Shown: one piece after another, positions 8,135-15,579 of the stretch | How positions within the stretch are numbered: position 1 is the first letter of the stretch | Layout of the letters: each line of letters opens with the position of its first letter | Origin: Chloroflexota bacterium | GTDB taxonomy: Bacteria; Chloroflexota; Limnocylindria; QHBO01 | Direction: 5' to 3' | NCBI GenBank assembly: GCA_013816405.1 | Contig: JACDEL010000017.1 | Coordinates: 1 to 42,915 of the forward strand | DNA length: 42,915 nucleotides | Notes under the pieces: generated by a model | Told to the model about the DNA's origin: nothing | Databases searched by the model: none | Seen by the model: only the letters and a program-made list of their open reading frames with translations | Made by a program: the position numbers and the translations under genes

Positions 8135-9635
8135 ACGCCGTCGGAGGTCGCAGGTCTATGAATCCCGCGGCACGCTGATAGGCATCGGCCACGCGCAGCA
8201 CGGTCGACTCGTCGAAGGCGCGCCCGATCACCTGGAACCCCACCGGCAACCCATCGGACAGCCCGCACGGGACCGATATCCCCGGCAGCCCGGCGATGTT
8301 GACCGGCAGCGTGCAGGCGTCGTTGAGGTACATCAGCAGCGGATCGTCTGCCTTGGCGCCGATCTTGAAGGCGACCGATGGCGAGGTGGGAGCCAGCAGC
8401 GCGTCCACGCCGGACAGGACGCTGTCGAACTCGGCCTTGATCAGCGTGCGCACCTGCTGCGCCTTGACGTAGTAGGCGTCGTAGTAGCCGGCCGACAGGG
8501 CGTAGGTGCCCAGGATGATGCGGCGCTTGACTTCCGGGCCGAAGCCGGAGCCACGCGTGCGCACGTAGTTCTCGATCAGGTCGTCGTCGCCCGCACTCAG
8601 CCCGTACCGCACGCCGTCGTATCGGGCCAGGTTGGCGCTCGCCTCGGCCGGCGTGATGATGTAGTAGGTCGCCAGGCCGTGGTCGGTGGAGGGCAGCGAG
8701 ACCTCGACAATCTCGGCGCCCAACCCCTCCAGGACGCCGATTGCGGAGCGCACCGCCGCCTCGACCCCCGGCTCCATGCCCGCCACGAAGTACTCGCGCG
8801 GAACGCCGAGTTTCAGCCCCCGAACGTCGCCGGTCAGCGCCGCGCCATAGTCGGGCACGGGAGTGTCGACGCTCGTCGAGTCGCGCGGGTCGTGCCCGGC
8901 GAGTGCCTGCAGGACTGTCGCCGCGTCGCCCACCGAGCGCACGAGCGGGCCGCACTGGTCGAGTGACGAGGCGAAAGCGACCATGCCGTATCGGCTCACC
9001 CGGCCGTAGGTCGGCTTGAATCCCACGATCCCGGAGAGCGAGGCGGGTTGGCGAATGCTGCCGCCGGTATCGGTCCCGGTGGCGAAGAAGGCTTGGCCCG
9101 ATGCCACCGCCGCGGCCGATCCACCGCTGCTGCCTCCCGGCACCAGCCTGTCATCCCACGGGTTGTGGACGGGGCCGTAGGCGCTGTTCTCGTTGCTCGA
9201 GCCCATGGCGAACTCGTCGAGGTTGGTCTTGCCGAGCAGCACGGCACGCGCGTTACTGAGGCGCTCCTCCGCGCTCGAGGCGTAGGCGCAGCGATACCCC
9301 TCCAGGATGCGCGAGCCGGCGGTCGTGGGGAGGCCGCCGTTCGGCTGCCCATCGTCGTCGAGGGCACGGGTCACGAAGATGTCCTTCAGCGCATACGGGA
9401 TGCCAAGAAGGGGCTTGTCCGCTCCCCCGCCATCCTTGAGGGCAGCGTCCGCTGCGTCGGCCGCGGCAAGCGCACGCTCCTCACCCACTGCCAAGAAGGT
9501 ATTGAGCCGCTCACCGTCACGGGCGATGCGCCCCAGGCAGGCCTCCGTCAGGTCACGGGAGCTGACCTCGCGACGGCGAAGGAGCTCCCCGACCTCGGCA
9601 ATGGTGCGGTCGGCGAGCGGGAGGGTGCCTGGCAT
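8127..9635 (-). CDS. gatA: Asp-tRNA(Asn)/Glu-tRNA(Gln) amidotransferase subunit A
   Basis: 502 residues. Amidase-signature enzyme that releases ammonia from glutamine for GatB. The catalytic Ser-cisSer-Lys triad is visible: Lys84 in GIPYALKDIF, Ser169 in the PGGSSGGSAAAVASG glycine-serine loop, and nucleophile Ser193 in DTGGSIRQPAS. Later motifs GFKPTYGRVSRYG and ALLAPTSPSVAF are typical. Start ATG at 9635 (MPGTLPLADRTIAEV) is chosen because it lies 4 nt after the gatC stop and matches family starts. The extension to 9689 lies inside gatC. The stop overlaps the VIT-type gene. Confidence 0.97.
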   Translation of the reverse strand: MPGTLPLADRTIAEVGELLRRREVSSRDLTEACLGRIARDGERLNTFLAVGEERALAAADAADAALKDGGGADKPLLGIPYALKDIFVTRALDDDGQPNGGLPTTAGSRILEGYRCAYASSAEERLSNARAVLLGKTNLDEFAMGSSNENSAYGPVHNPWDDRLVPGGSSGGSAAAVASGQAFFATGTDTGGSIRQPASLSGIVGFKPTYGRVSRYGMVAFASSLDQCGPLVRSVGDAATVLQALAGHDPRDSTSVDTPVPDYGAALTGDVRGLKLGVPREYFVAGMEPGVEAAVRSAIGVLEGLGAEIVEVSLPSTDHGLATYYIITPAEASANLARYDGVRYGLSAGDDDLIENYVRTRGSGFGPEVKRRIILGTYALSAGYYDAYYVKAQQVRTLIKAEFDSVLSGVDALLAPTSPSVAFKIGAKADDPLLMYLNDACTLPVNIAGLPGISVPCGLSDGLPVGFQVIGRAFDESTVLRVADAYQRAAGFIDLRPPTAYG

Positions 9636-9639
9636 CGTG

Positions 9640-9933
9640 CTAGCGCCCCTCCTCCAGCACGACCGGCACGCGCAGCAGGCCACCCTCACGGATCGGGGCC
9701 TCTGCCAGCGCAGCCTCGCGGCTCATGCTCGGCCGCGCCACGTCGTCGCGCATCACGTTCTCGAGCGCGATCACCTGCGCGGTCGGCCCAACCGAGCTCG
9801 TATCCACGGCCGAGAGCTTCCCGACCGCCTCGAGGATCCGGCTCAGCTGGGGCACGAGCCGGTCGATCTCCTCATCGGTCAGGCCCAGGCGAGCCAGGCG
9901 GGCGACGTGCTCGACGTCGGAGCGGTTGATCAT
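9640..9933 (-). CDS. gatC: Asp-tRNA(Asn)/Glu-tRNA(Gln) amidotransferase subunit C
   Basis: 97 residues, the usual GatC size. It begins INRSDVEHVARLARLGLTDEE, carries the helical pair ending in LSRILEAVGKL, then the extended MRDDVARPSMSREAAL belt (conserved R-D-D) that wraps the GatA-GatB interface. It stabilises the heterotrimer. ATG at 9933 sits 6 nt after TATGAT, so the mRNA is probably leaderless. A longer frame to 10581 crosses a repeat and the divergent gene and is spurious. gatA follows after 4 nt. Confidence 0.95.
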   Translation of the reverse strand: MINRSDVEHVARLARLGLTDEEIDRLVPQLSRILEAVGKLSAVDTSSVGPTAQVIALENVMRDDVARPSMSREAALAEAPIREGGLLRVPVVLEEGR

Positions 9934-9939
9934 GGCCCG

Positions 9940-9945
9940 ATCATA
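9940..9945 (-). promoter_or_regulatory. -10 box of gatCA operon (predicted leaderless)
   Basis: TATGAT on the minus strand, one mismatch from TATAAT, 6 nt (CGGGCC) before the gatC ATG. It lies within a 48-bp divergent gap. On the plus strand a weaker CATCCT (9970-9975) stands 6 nt before the GTG at 9982. Confidence 0.65.
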
Positions 9946-9981
9946 AGCCGCCGATAAGGACCTAGAGCCCATCCTGCCGCT

Positions 9982-10335
9982 GTGCCCGAGGCTGTTCCCC
10001 GCGTTCCGCGCGACACGAGCGTGACCTTCCGCGTTGACTACGACGTCCTCACCTGGGCGCGCGCCCGTGCGTTCTTCGGCGGTTTGAGCCTCAACGCCGT
10101 CATCCGGCGGTTTCTGGAGGAATACGCCGCTGTGCCGCCGCGCTGGATGGCACGCCTCCCGCCGCCATGGACTCCCGAAAACCGGATCAGACTGGTGATG
10201 GACCCGATCGCAGCGGGACACGAGGCCGCAGGTCGCACGGCGTTGGGCAGGCCGAGCGATGTGGTCGACTCGGCGATCGCCGAGGTGCTCTGGGTTGAGG
10301 CTGATCCGGACGAGCCCCTCCGACGTCAGGGTTGA
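9982..10335 (+). CDS. Small protein with ribbon-helix-helix-like N-terminus
   Basis: 117 residues. DTSVTFRVDYDVLTWARARA followed by SLNAVIRRFLEEYA reads as strand-helix-helix, the layout of MetJ/Arc-type DNA-binding domains, where the strand sits in the major groove. A proline-rich middle (PPRWMARLPPPWTPEN) and a helical end follow. No specific family recognised, so a transcription factor role is inference. High G/C at third positions supports coding. GTG at 9982 is divergent from gatC. The last codons and the TGA stop (10333-10335) lie inside copy 3 of the palindromic repeat. Confidence 0.55.
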   Translation: MPEAVPRVPRDTSVTFRVDYDVLTWARARAFFGGLSLNAVIRRFLEEYAAVPPRWMARLPPPWTPENRIRLVMDPIAAGHEAAGRTALGRPSDVVDSAIAEVLWVEADPDEPLRRQG

Positions 10336-10384
10336 TCGTGCACTCATGCACTCGTGCTGCACGACTGCACGCGCAGCCATGACA
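10323..10384 (+). repeat. GTGCA palindromic intergenic repeat, copy 3
   Basis: It starts ACGTCAGGGTTGATC, then GTGCACTCATGCAC (near-palindrome), then CGTGCTGCACG (11-bp palindrome) with GACTGCAC, and ends CATGACA. It is closest to copy 1: both share CGTCAGGGTTG and GTGCTGCACGACTGCACG. Its left end overlaps the last four codons and the stop of the preceding gene, and it lies 50-111 bp before the hydrolase gene. Confidence 0.78.
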
Positions 10385-10420
10385 CCGCGGGGACACGGCG
10401 CTGCGCCTCCTTCGGCCCGC

Positions 10421-10426
10421 CACAAT
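10421..10426 (+). promoter_or_regulatory. -10 box of alpha/beta hydrolase gene (predicted leaderless)
   Basis: CACAAT, one step from TACAAT, 7 nt (GACGCGT) before ATG at 10434. It overlaps an earlier in-frame ATG at 10425, which is why the later ATG is taken as the start. Confidence 0.45.
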
Positions 10427-10433
10427 GACGCGT

Positions 10434-11288
10434 ATGTCCGAGGAGCCGAGCGCCATCGCCATCCCGATTCCCGGCGGGCGGATCGAAGCGCTGCTCCTGC
10501 CCGGCGGCCCGGGCGTGCCGCTCCTTGTGCTCGGCGGCGTGGAGATCGGGCTGCGGCTGTTGGCCGGATCCGAGAATGCACACGTTCGCCGATGGGAGCG
10601 CCGCACGGCTCGCCGCCCGGTCGTGATCATGGGACGGCCACTGCCGGACCACCCTGCCGATGCGGCCCGAATGCTGCACCCACGAGCAGCTGCCGAGGCC
10701 GTGGCGCGCGGGCTCAAGGCCTTGCGCGACGTGGTGCCGCCGGTGGCGGTCGAGGCCGAGTCCGGCGGAGGACGAATCTCCCTGTGGCTGACCGTCGATC
10801 ACCCGGGGCTGGTCGCGCGCCTCGTCCTCTCCTCTGTTGCCTCGGAGACGCCTCCAGCCTCGCCCATGACGGAGCGCATGGCCCAGTGGCTGGAATTCGC
10901 CGAGCAGGGACAGTGGGCCGATTTCTTCGCCCGGCTGGCCGTCCAGCTCAAGCCGGCGGGGAGCGTGCGCGCCGAGGCCACACAAGTCAGCAGCGGGTTC
11001 CAGCCAACCCCCTCCACCCCGGAGCGATTCATCGGGGAGCTGCGGGCGACACTCGACCCAAGCTCGTTCGTTACGGATCGGCTCGGGGAGATCGCGGTGC
11101 CGACCCTCGTGCTGGCCGGTGGCCAGGACCAGGTGGTGCCGGTCGCCTCGACGCAGCTGGTGGCCGAGCACATTCCCGGCGCTCGCTTCGAGATCGACCC
11201 GGAGTCAGGCCACACCGTCCGCTCCTCGTTCCGCGGCTACGACGGCCTGGTTGAGGCGTTCCTTGCCGAGGGCGACCAGCCAGCCTAG
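10434..11288 (+). CDS. Alpha/beta hydrolase fold protein
   Basis: 284 residues. The nucleophile elbow reads EAESGGGRISLWL (Ser in A-E-S-G-G instead of the classic G-x-S-x-G), followed by HPGLVARLVLSSV as in the family. The acid residue is in VLAGGQDQVVPV and the histidine in DPESGHTVR. The N-terminal half is unusual: a poor oxyanion region and an insertion GRPLPDHPADAARML. It is probably a hydrolase, but the altered elbow makes catalysis less certain. The substrate is unknown. The TAG stop shares the tetramer CTAG with the stop of the convergent MFS gene, so there is no room for a terminator between them. Confidence 0.78.
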   Translation: MSEEPSAIAIPIPGGRIEALLLPGGPGVPLLVLGGVEIGLRLLAGSENAHVRRWERRTARRPVVIMGRPLPDHPADAARMLHPRAAAEAVARGLKALRDVVPPVAVEAESGGGRISLWLTVDHPGLVARLVLSSVASETPPASPMTERMAQWLEFAEQGQWADFFARLAVQLKPAGSVRAEATQVSSGFQPTPSTPERFIGELRATLDPSSFVTDRLGEIAVPTLVLAGGQDQVVPVASTQLVAEHIPGARFEIDPESGHTVRSSFRGYDGLVEAFLAEGDQPA

Positions 11289-12439
11289 GCCGGCGTCGCG
11301 TCCCGCAGCCAGCGCCACAGGATGGCGGCGCCGATCAGCGCCACGCCGGCCGCGCTGAGGAAGGCAATCGGCGTGGTGCTGGACGCGGCCACGGCGCCCA
11401 TCACGATCGGCCCTGCGCCGAAGGCCAGGTCGATGAAGGCGCTGAACGTGCCAAGCGCAGCGCCCCGCTCGCTCGGAGGCGCGCGGCTCACCGTCAGCGA
11501 CGCCAACGCCGGCGTCGTGAACGCCACTCCCAGGCCAAGCAGCAGCGTGCCGGCCAGCAGGCCCGAGACCGTTGGCAGAAAGCCCATGAGCGCCAATCCG
11601 CTCGCTATGACGAGCAACGCCGTTCCGGAGAGCCTGCGGGCACCGATCCGATCCGGCAGCCGGGCCCCGACCAACCGTGCCACGATCACCGTGCCCCCGA
11701 AGGTGAGCAGGAAGATCCTCGCGCCGTCCAGTCCCAGCGGCCCGACCGCGTAGGGCGGCAGCAGCGTGAAGTAGCCACCCATGCCCCACACGCCGGTCAT
11801 CAGGATCAGGCCCGGCAGGACGCCAGCGGGGTGCAACAGGCGGCCCGGGGCACGAGGACCCGGCTCATCTGCCGGGCGTGTCTCGGGGACGGCCAGCGCG
11901 ACCAGCGCGGCGATCCCCGCCATGACTGCCGATGCGATCCAGACCGCAGGGAATCCGCCCTTGTCGAAGGCCGCCTCCCCGATAAGCGGGCCCACCGCGA
12001 TCCCGGCGTATAGCGACAACGAGAAGTAGGTCAGCGCCTCGCCGCGCCGCTCCGCGGGAGCCAGGTCCGCCTCAGCTGCGAATGCCGCCACGAACACGAC
12101 CGCCTCGGCCACGCCGAGGAGGAGGCGCAGTACAACCAGGACCAGCAACGAGCCGGCCAGCAGGTGCGCGAGCATCACCGCCCCGAAGAGGAGCGACCCG
12201 CCGACCATCAGCGGCCGCCGCCCTCGCCGATCCGCGAGGCCGCCGGCCAGTGGGCGCAGCACGAGCGCGGAGAGGCTGAACGCGCCGAAGGTCAGCCCGG
12301 CGCCGAAGGCGTCCGAGTGCAGGGGCCCGGTCGCAAAGCGCGCCACCAGCGCCAGGGAGGTGCCATCGGCCACGAAGTAGGCGAGTGAGGCGAGGCTGAC
12401 CAGCAGGAATGGCCGGGTCAGGATGGGCGGCTTGATCAA
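11285..12439 (-). CDS. MFS transporter, predicted TTG start
   Basis: 384 residues with twelve predicted membrane helices. The MFS motif A between helices 2 and 3 is GGLADRRGRRPLMVGG. A PETRPADEPGPRAP loop separates the two halves. This is the drug-efflux type (DHA1-like); the substrate is unknown. The frame is open upstream to 12625 but that part overlaps two other genes and is Arg-rich. TTG at 12439 begins LIKPPILTRPFLL directly before helix 1 and overlaps the upstream stop as TTGA, so it is the likely coupled start. Confidence 0.85.
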   Translation of the reverse strand: MIKPPILTRPFLLVSLASLAYFVADGTSLALVARFATGPLHSDAFGAGLTFGAFSLSALVLRPLAGGLADRRGRRPLMVGGSLLFGAVMLAHLLAGSLLVLVVLRLLLGVAEAVVFVAAFAAEADLAPAERRGEALTYFSLSLYAGIAVGPLIGEAAFDKGGFPAVWIASAVMAGIAALVALAVPETRPADEPGPRAPGRLLHPAGVLPGLILMTGVWGMGGYFTLLPPYAVGPLGLDGARIFLLTFGGTVIVARLVGARLPDRIGARRLSGTALLVIASGLALMGFLPTVSGLLAGTLLLGLGVAFTTPALASLTVSRAPPSERGAALGTFSAFIDLAFGAGPIVMGAVAASSTTPIAFLSAAGVALIGAAILWRWLRDATPA

Positions 12440-12744
12440 TGTTGGGTGGGTAGGATCGGCTGTACGAAGGCTTGCCGGGACTCCTCGACCCAGTGAGCGG
12501 GATCGGGATCGAGGGCCGCCCGTTCGGGTGATGCGTAGTACGCGTCGTTGAGCGCCTCCCCCTCGTGCTCGGGGGCGTCGTGCGCCAGGATCCAGACGAA
12601 TCGGCTTTCGGAGAGGACCGTCCACGCGCCCTCGATCCGGAAGCCGAAGCGCTCCCGCAGAGGCACCACGCCCTTCAGCCAGGCTGCCACGAACTCCTCC
12701 AGGTGCCCCTCCGCGATCACGTAGTCACGCAGCTCGGCGGTCAC
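12436..12744 (-). CDS. NIPSNAP-family protein
   Basis: 102 residues, one dimeric alpha-beta barrel (ferredoxin-like) domain. AELRDYVIAEGHLEEFVAAW and PLRERFGFRIEGAW match the NIPSNAP pattern of a first strand with the R-x-Y motif, followed by SRFVWILAHD and a helix with YYASPERAAL. Function in bacteria is poorly defined. GTG at 12744 overlaps the ligA stop (GTGA), and its own stop overlaps the MFS start (TTGA), so it is coupled on both sides. Confidence 0.82.
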   Translation of the reverse strand: MTAELRDYVIAEGHLEEFVAAWLKGVVPLRERFGFRIEGAWTVLSESRFVWILAHDAPEHEGEALNDAYYASPERAALDPDPAHWVEESRQAFVQPILPTQH

Positions 12745-14819
12745 GCTCCACCGCCATCCAGCAGCCGGCGGAATGCCTCCTCGTCGAGCACCGGCACGCC
12801 CAGCTTCTCCGCCCTGCCGAGCTTGCTGCCCGCCTTCTCGCCGACCACGAGGTAGTCGGTCTTGGCGCTCACCGAGCCTCCGGCATGCCCGCCTGCACTA
12901 CGGATCGCGTCCTCCGCCCCTTCGCGGCTGAAGCCGGCCAGGGTGCCGGTGACCACCAGCGTCTTTCCGGCAAGCGGTCCCTCGCTGGCCTCGACCGTCG
13001 CCCCGGGCTCGGGAGCCTCCGCGACCACGCCCGCGTCGAGCAGGTGCTGCAGCGTGGCGCGCGTGTGCTCATCGGCGAAGTAGCCGGCAATGCCCTCTGC
13101 CACCACCTTGCCGATCCCGAAGACGGCGGTCAGCTCCTCGGCCGAGGCGTCGCACAGGCGGTCAGCCACCCGTCGCGTCCACGCGGCTTCGTCTTCGCCA
13201 TCGAGACGCGTGGTCTCTCGCGTCAGCCAGTTGCCCAAGTCGATCGCCGTCTGCTCCCCTACGTGCCGGATGCCGAGCGAGTTGAGGATGCGCGCCAGCG
13301 GGCGGCGCCTAGCGCCCTGGATCGCGGCGAACAGGTTCTCGGCGCTCTTGCGGGCATATCGGTCCAGTCCCTCGAACGTCTCGACTTCGAGCCGGAAGAT
13401 GTCGGCCGGCTCGCGCAGGAGCTCGCGCTCCGCGAGCTGGTTGACGACGGCGTAGCCCGCTCCCTCGATGTCCATTCCGCCGCGACCGGTGAAATGCAGC
13501 AGCCCCCCGATGCGCTGCGCCGGGCACCACGGGTTCGGGCAGCGCCAGACGACCTCGCCCTCCTCACGGACCGCCGCCGTCCCGCACACGGGGCAGGCAG
13601 ATGGCATCTCCCAGACCGTCTCCGAGCCGTCGCGCGCGTCGAGCACGGCGCTCACCACCTCGGGGATCACGTCACCCGCTCGCTGCAGCACGACGGTGTC
13701 GCCCACCCGCAGATCCTTGCGACGGATCTCGTCGATGTTGTGGAGCGTGGCATTGCGCACGGTGGTGCCGCCCACGACGATCGGGGTCACGTGCGCGACA
13801 GGGGTCAGCGCTCCGGTCCGCCCGACGTAGACCTCGATCTCCTCGAGCTTCGTCGTCACCTGTTGAGCGGGGAACTTGTACGCGGTCGCCCAACGCGGGG
13901 CGCGCGAGACGAAGCCCAGCGTCTGCTCCTGCTCGACGCTGTCGACCTTGATCACGATCCCATCGGTCTCGTAGTCCAGGTCCTTGCGGGCCTCCGCCCA
14001 CTCCTCGACGTACTCGATCACGGCGTCGACGCCTTCCACCCGCCGGGCATGCGGGTTGACGGGGAAGCCAAGCTCGCGCATCAGCTTCAGCGACTCCGAG
14101 TGACTGGCAAGACCAGGAACGCCAACCACCTGGTAGGTCCAGACCGATAGCCTTCTACCCGCGGTGACTGCCGGGGCCTTCTGGCGCACCGTGCCGGCGG
14201 CAGTGTTGCGGGCGTTGGCATACAACGGCTTTCCCTCCCGCTCGAGCTGCTCGTTCAGCGCTACGAACGCACCGCGCGGCATGAAGACCTCGCCGCGCAC
14301 CTCCAGCGTCTCGCCGGGCGGGTCGTCGCGCAGGCGCAGGGGTATGGCACGCACCGTTCGCAGGTTTGGCGTGACGTCCTCGCCGGTGCTCCCGTCGCCG
14401 CGGGTGGCGCCACGGACGAACGAACGCCCGTCGTAGCGCAGGCTGATCGCCAGCCCGTCGATCTTCAGCTCGCAGACGTAGACGACTGCCGGGTCGTCCG
14501 CGCCAAGGCCCAGTCCCTTCCGAACGCGGGCGTCGAACTCGCGCAGCTCGTCGTGCCCGAAGGCGTTGCCGAGCGAGAGCATCGGGAACTCGTGGCGAAC
14601 CTCGGCAAAGAGGGTCGAGGGCGCGGCACCAACCCGTTGTGTCGGCGAGTCGGGCGATGCCAGCTCGGGGTGCGCGGCCTCAAGCTCGGTCAGCTCCCGC
14701 AGCATGCGGTCGTAGGCAGCGTCCTCGAGGGTCGGGTCGTCCAGGACGTAGTAGCGGTAGTTCGCGTCGTCGAGCGCGGCGCGCAGCTCTGCGACCCGCG
14801 CGGCGGGGTCAGTCGGCAT
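12741..14819 (-). CDS. ligA: NAD+-dependent DNA ligase LigA
   Basis: 692 residues, full length. Seals nicks using NAD+. Domains in order: Ia domain (YYVLDDPTLEDAAYDRMLREL), nucleotidyltransferase with adenylated Lys119 in CELKIDG and YANARNTAAGTVRQ, OB fold (VGRTGALTPVAHVTP), four-cysteine zinc finger (CPVCG ... CPNPWCPAQ), helix-hairpin-helix repeats, and a C-terminal BRCT domain (LAGKTLVVTGTLAGFSREGAE). ATG at 14819 lies 11 nt inside the end of the DinB-like gene. A frame extension to 15446 overlaps that gene entirely and is spurious. Coupled to the NIPSNAP gene by GTGA. Confidence 0.97.
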   Translation of the reverse strand: MPTDPAARVAELRAALDDANYRYYVLDDPTLEDAAYDRMLRELTELEAAHPELASPDSPTQRVGAAPSTLFAEVRHEFPMLSLGNAFGHDELREFDARVRKGLGLGADDPAVVYVCELKIDGLAISLRYDGRSFVRGATRGDGSTGEDVTPNLRTVRAIPLRLRDDPPGETLEVRGEVFMPRGAFVALNEQLEREGKPLYANARNTAAGTVRQKAPAVTAGRRLSVWTYQVVGVPGLASHSESLKLMRELGFPVNPHARRVEGVDAVIEYVEEWAEARKDLDYETDGIVIKVDSVEQEQTLGFVSRAPRWATAYKFPAQQVTTKLEEIEVYVGRTGALTPVAHVTPIVVGGTTVRNATLHNIDEIRRKDLRVGDTVVLQRAGDVIPEVVSAVLDARDGSETVWEMPSACPVCGTAAVREEGEVVWRCPNPWCPAQRIGGLLHFTGRGGMDIEGAGYAVVNQLAERELLREPADIFRLEVETFEGLDRYARKSAENLFAAIQGARRRPLARILNSLGIRHVGEQTAIDLGNWLTRETTRLDGEDEAAWTRRVADRLCDASAEELTAVFGIGKVVAEGIAGYFADEHTRATLQHLLDAGVVAEAPEPGATVEASEGPLAGKTLVVTGTLAGFSREGAEDAIRSAGGHAGGSVSAKTDYLVVGEKAGSKLGRAEKLGVPVLDEEAFRRLLDGGGA

Positions 14820-15345
14820 CGGCCTCGTCGGGAGCGGCATCTTCGGCGTCGGCCTCGTCGGGGGCCTCCTTGTCGTCGAACCAGGCACGAACGTCGAGCG
14901 TGTGCTCACGGTAGTGTCCGGCTCCGTCGAAGCCGACGATCTCCTCGAGCGAGTCGCCATCTGCATCCCGATCCGGGAGCAACTCCGGGTCAACCGCGGA
15001 GAGACGCGCCACGAAGGCCTCGTAGGCGGCCTGCTCGCGACTTGAGACGGTCGCGTAGGCCGTGTCGCGCGCCACGCGCGCCACGACCTCGTTGCGCTCG
15101 TCGACCGATATGTCGTCGCGGCCGAACTCGGACAGCTCCCCCTGCTCGGCGCGATGCAGCGACTCGGCCGCGTGCCCGGCCCAGTAGCCGACGTGCGCCA
15201 GCAGGTCACGTGCCGACCAATCGCCCACCAGCCCAGGCGTGGTCCGCAGGGTGGGGTCGATGTCCGCCACAGCGGCGAGGAACTCGTCGCGTGCGGTGGC
15301 AAGGTCGTCGAGCAGCTCCTGGACGTGTGGATCGGGTTCGGCCAT
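14809..15345 (-). CDS. DinB-like / maleylpyruvate isomerase N-terminal domain protein
   Basis: 178 residues. Four-helix bundle of the DinB_2/MDMPI type. Metal-binding histidines are suggested by LLAHVGYWAGH (about residues 50-60) and GHYREHTLDVRAWF near the end; WSARDLLAHV is the family signature. Members bind a divalent metal and often use thiol cofactors; the reaction here is unknown. The C-terminus is a short acidic direct repeat (APDEADA twice), and the ligA start codon lies within its last codons. ATG at 15345 follows TAGAAT by 7 nt. First gene of the ligA operon. Confidence 0.82.
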   Translation of the reverse strand: MAEPDPHVQELLDDLATARDEFLAAVADIDPTLRTTPGLVGDWSARDLLAHVGYWAGHAAESLHRAEQGELSEFGRDDISVDERNEVVARVARDTAYATVSSREQAAYEAFVARLSAVDPELLPDRDADGDSLEEIVGFDGAGHYREHTLDVRAWFDDKEAPDEADAEDAAPDEADAD

Positions 15346-15352
15346 GCGGCGG

Positions 15353-15358
15353 ATTCTA
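15353..15358 (-). promoter_or_regulatory. -10 box of DinB-ligA operon (predicted leaderless)
   Basis: TAGAAT, 7 nt (CCGCCGC) before the ATG at 15345. A TTGACA at the end of repeat copy 4 lies 27 nt further upstream, too far for an ordinary 17-nt spacer. Confidence 0.6.
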
Positions 15359-15385
15359 GTGGTCGGTGTCGGGGGGCGCCGCCTG

Positions 15386-15454
15386 TGTCAAGCCTGTTCG
15401 TGCTACACGAATGCTCGACTGCACGGCTGCACGGCTGCACGAGCACTCCGACGC
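15386..15454 (-). repeat. GTGCA palindromic intergenic repeat, copy 4
   Basis: Inverted relative to copies 1-3. Read on the minus strand it starts GCGTCGGAGTGCTC, has three GTGCAGNCG-like units in tandem, then the palindrome TTCGTG-TAG-CACGAA (6-bp arms), and ends GCTTGACA. It lies between pcrA and the DinB-ligA operon, both on the minus strand. It is the most diverged copy but keeps both ends. Confidence 0.68.
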
Positions 15455-15480
15455 AGCACGAGGTGCTTCCGGCGCGCCTC

Positions 15481-15579
15481 CTAGGTTCGCTCCAGGCCGG
15501 CGTACGCGGCGATCAGCTCCTTGACCCCCTGCCCCACGAACGCGACGGTCACCCACTCGTCCCCCTTCTCGAGCCGGCT
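15481..15579 (-). other. Detached in-frame 3' end of pcrA after an amber codon
   Basis: After the TAG at 15580-15582 the pcrA frame continues without a gap for 32 sense codons to a second TAG (15481-15483). It encodes SRLEKGDEWVTVAF then GQGVKELIAAYAGLE, which is the expected end of the PcrA Tudor-like C-terminal domain. So the family's usual C-terminus is present but separated by one stop codon. Confidence 0.85.

Noticed and set aside
9640-10581. A 313-codon frame extending gatC upstream
   Set aside because: It crosses a repeat copy and the divergent gene at 9982; the GatC domain and the TATGAT box fix the start at 9933.
15386-15391. TTGACA at the end of repeat copy 4 as -35 of the DinB-ligA promoter
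   Set aside because: It is 27 nt from the TAGAAT box, too far for normal promoter geometry; other copies end in GTGACA or ATGACA without a -10 at 17 nt.
12741-15446. A 901-codon open frame that would fuse ligA with the region upstream
   Set aside because: The first 209 codons are Ser/Thr/Arg/Pro-rich low-quality sequence in another frame of the DinB-like gene; LigA starts at 14819 by homology.
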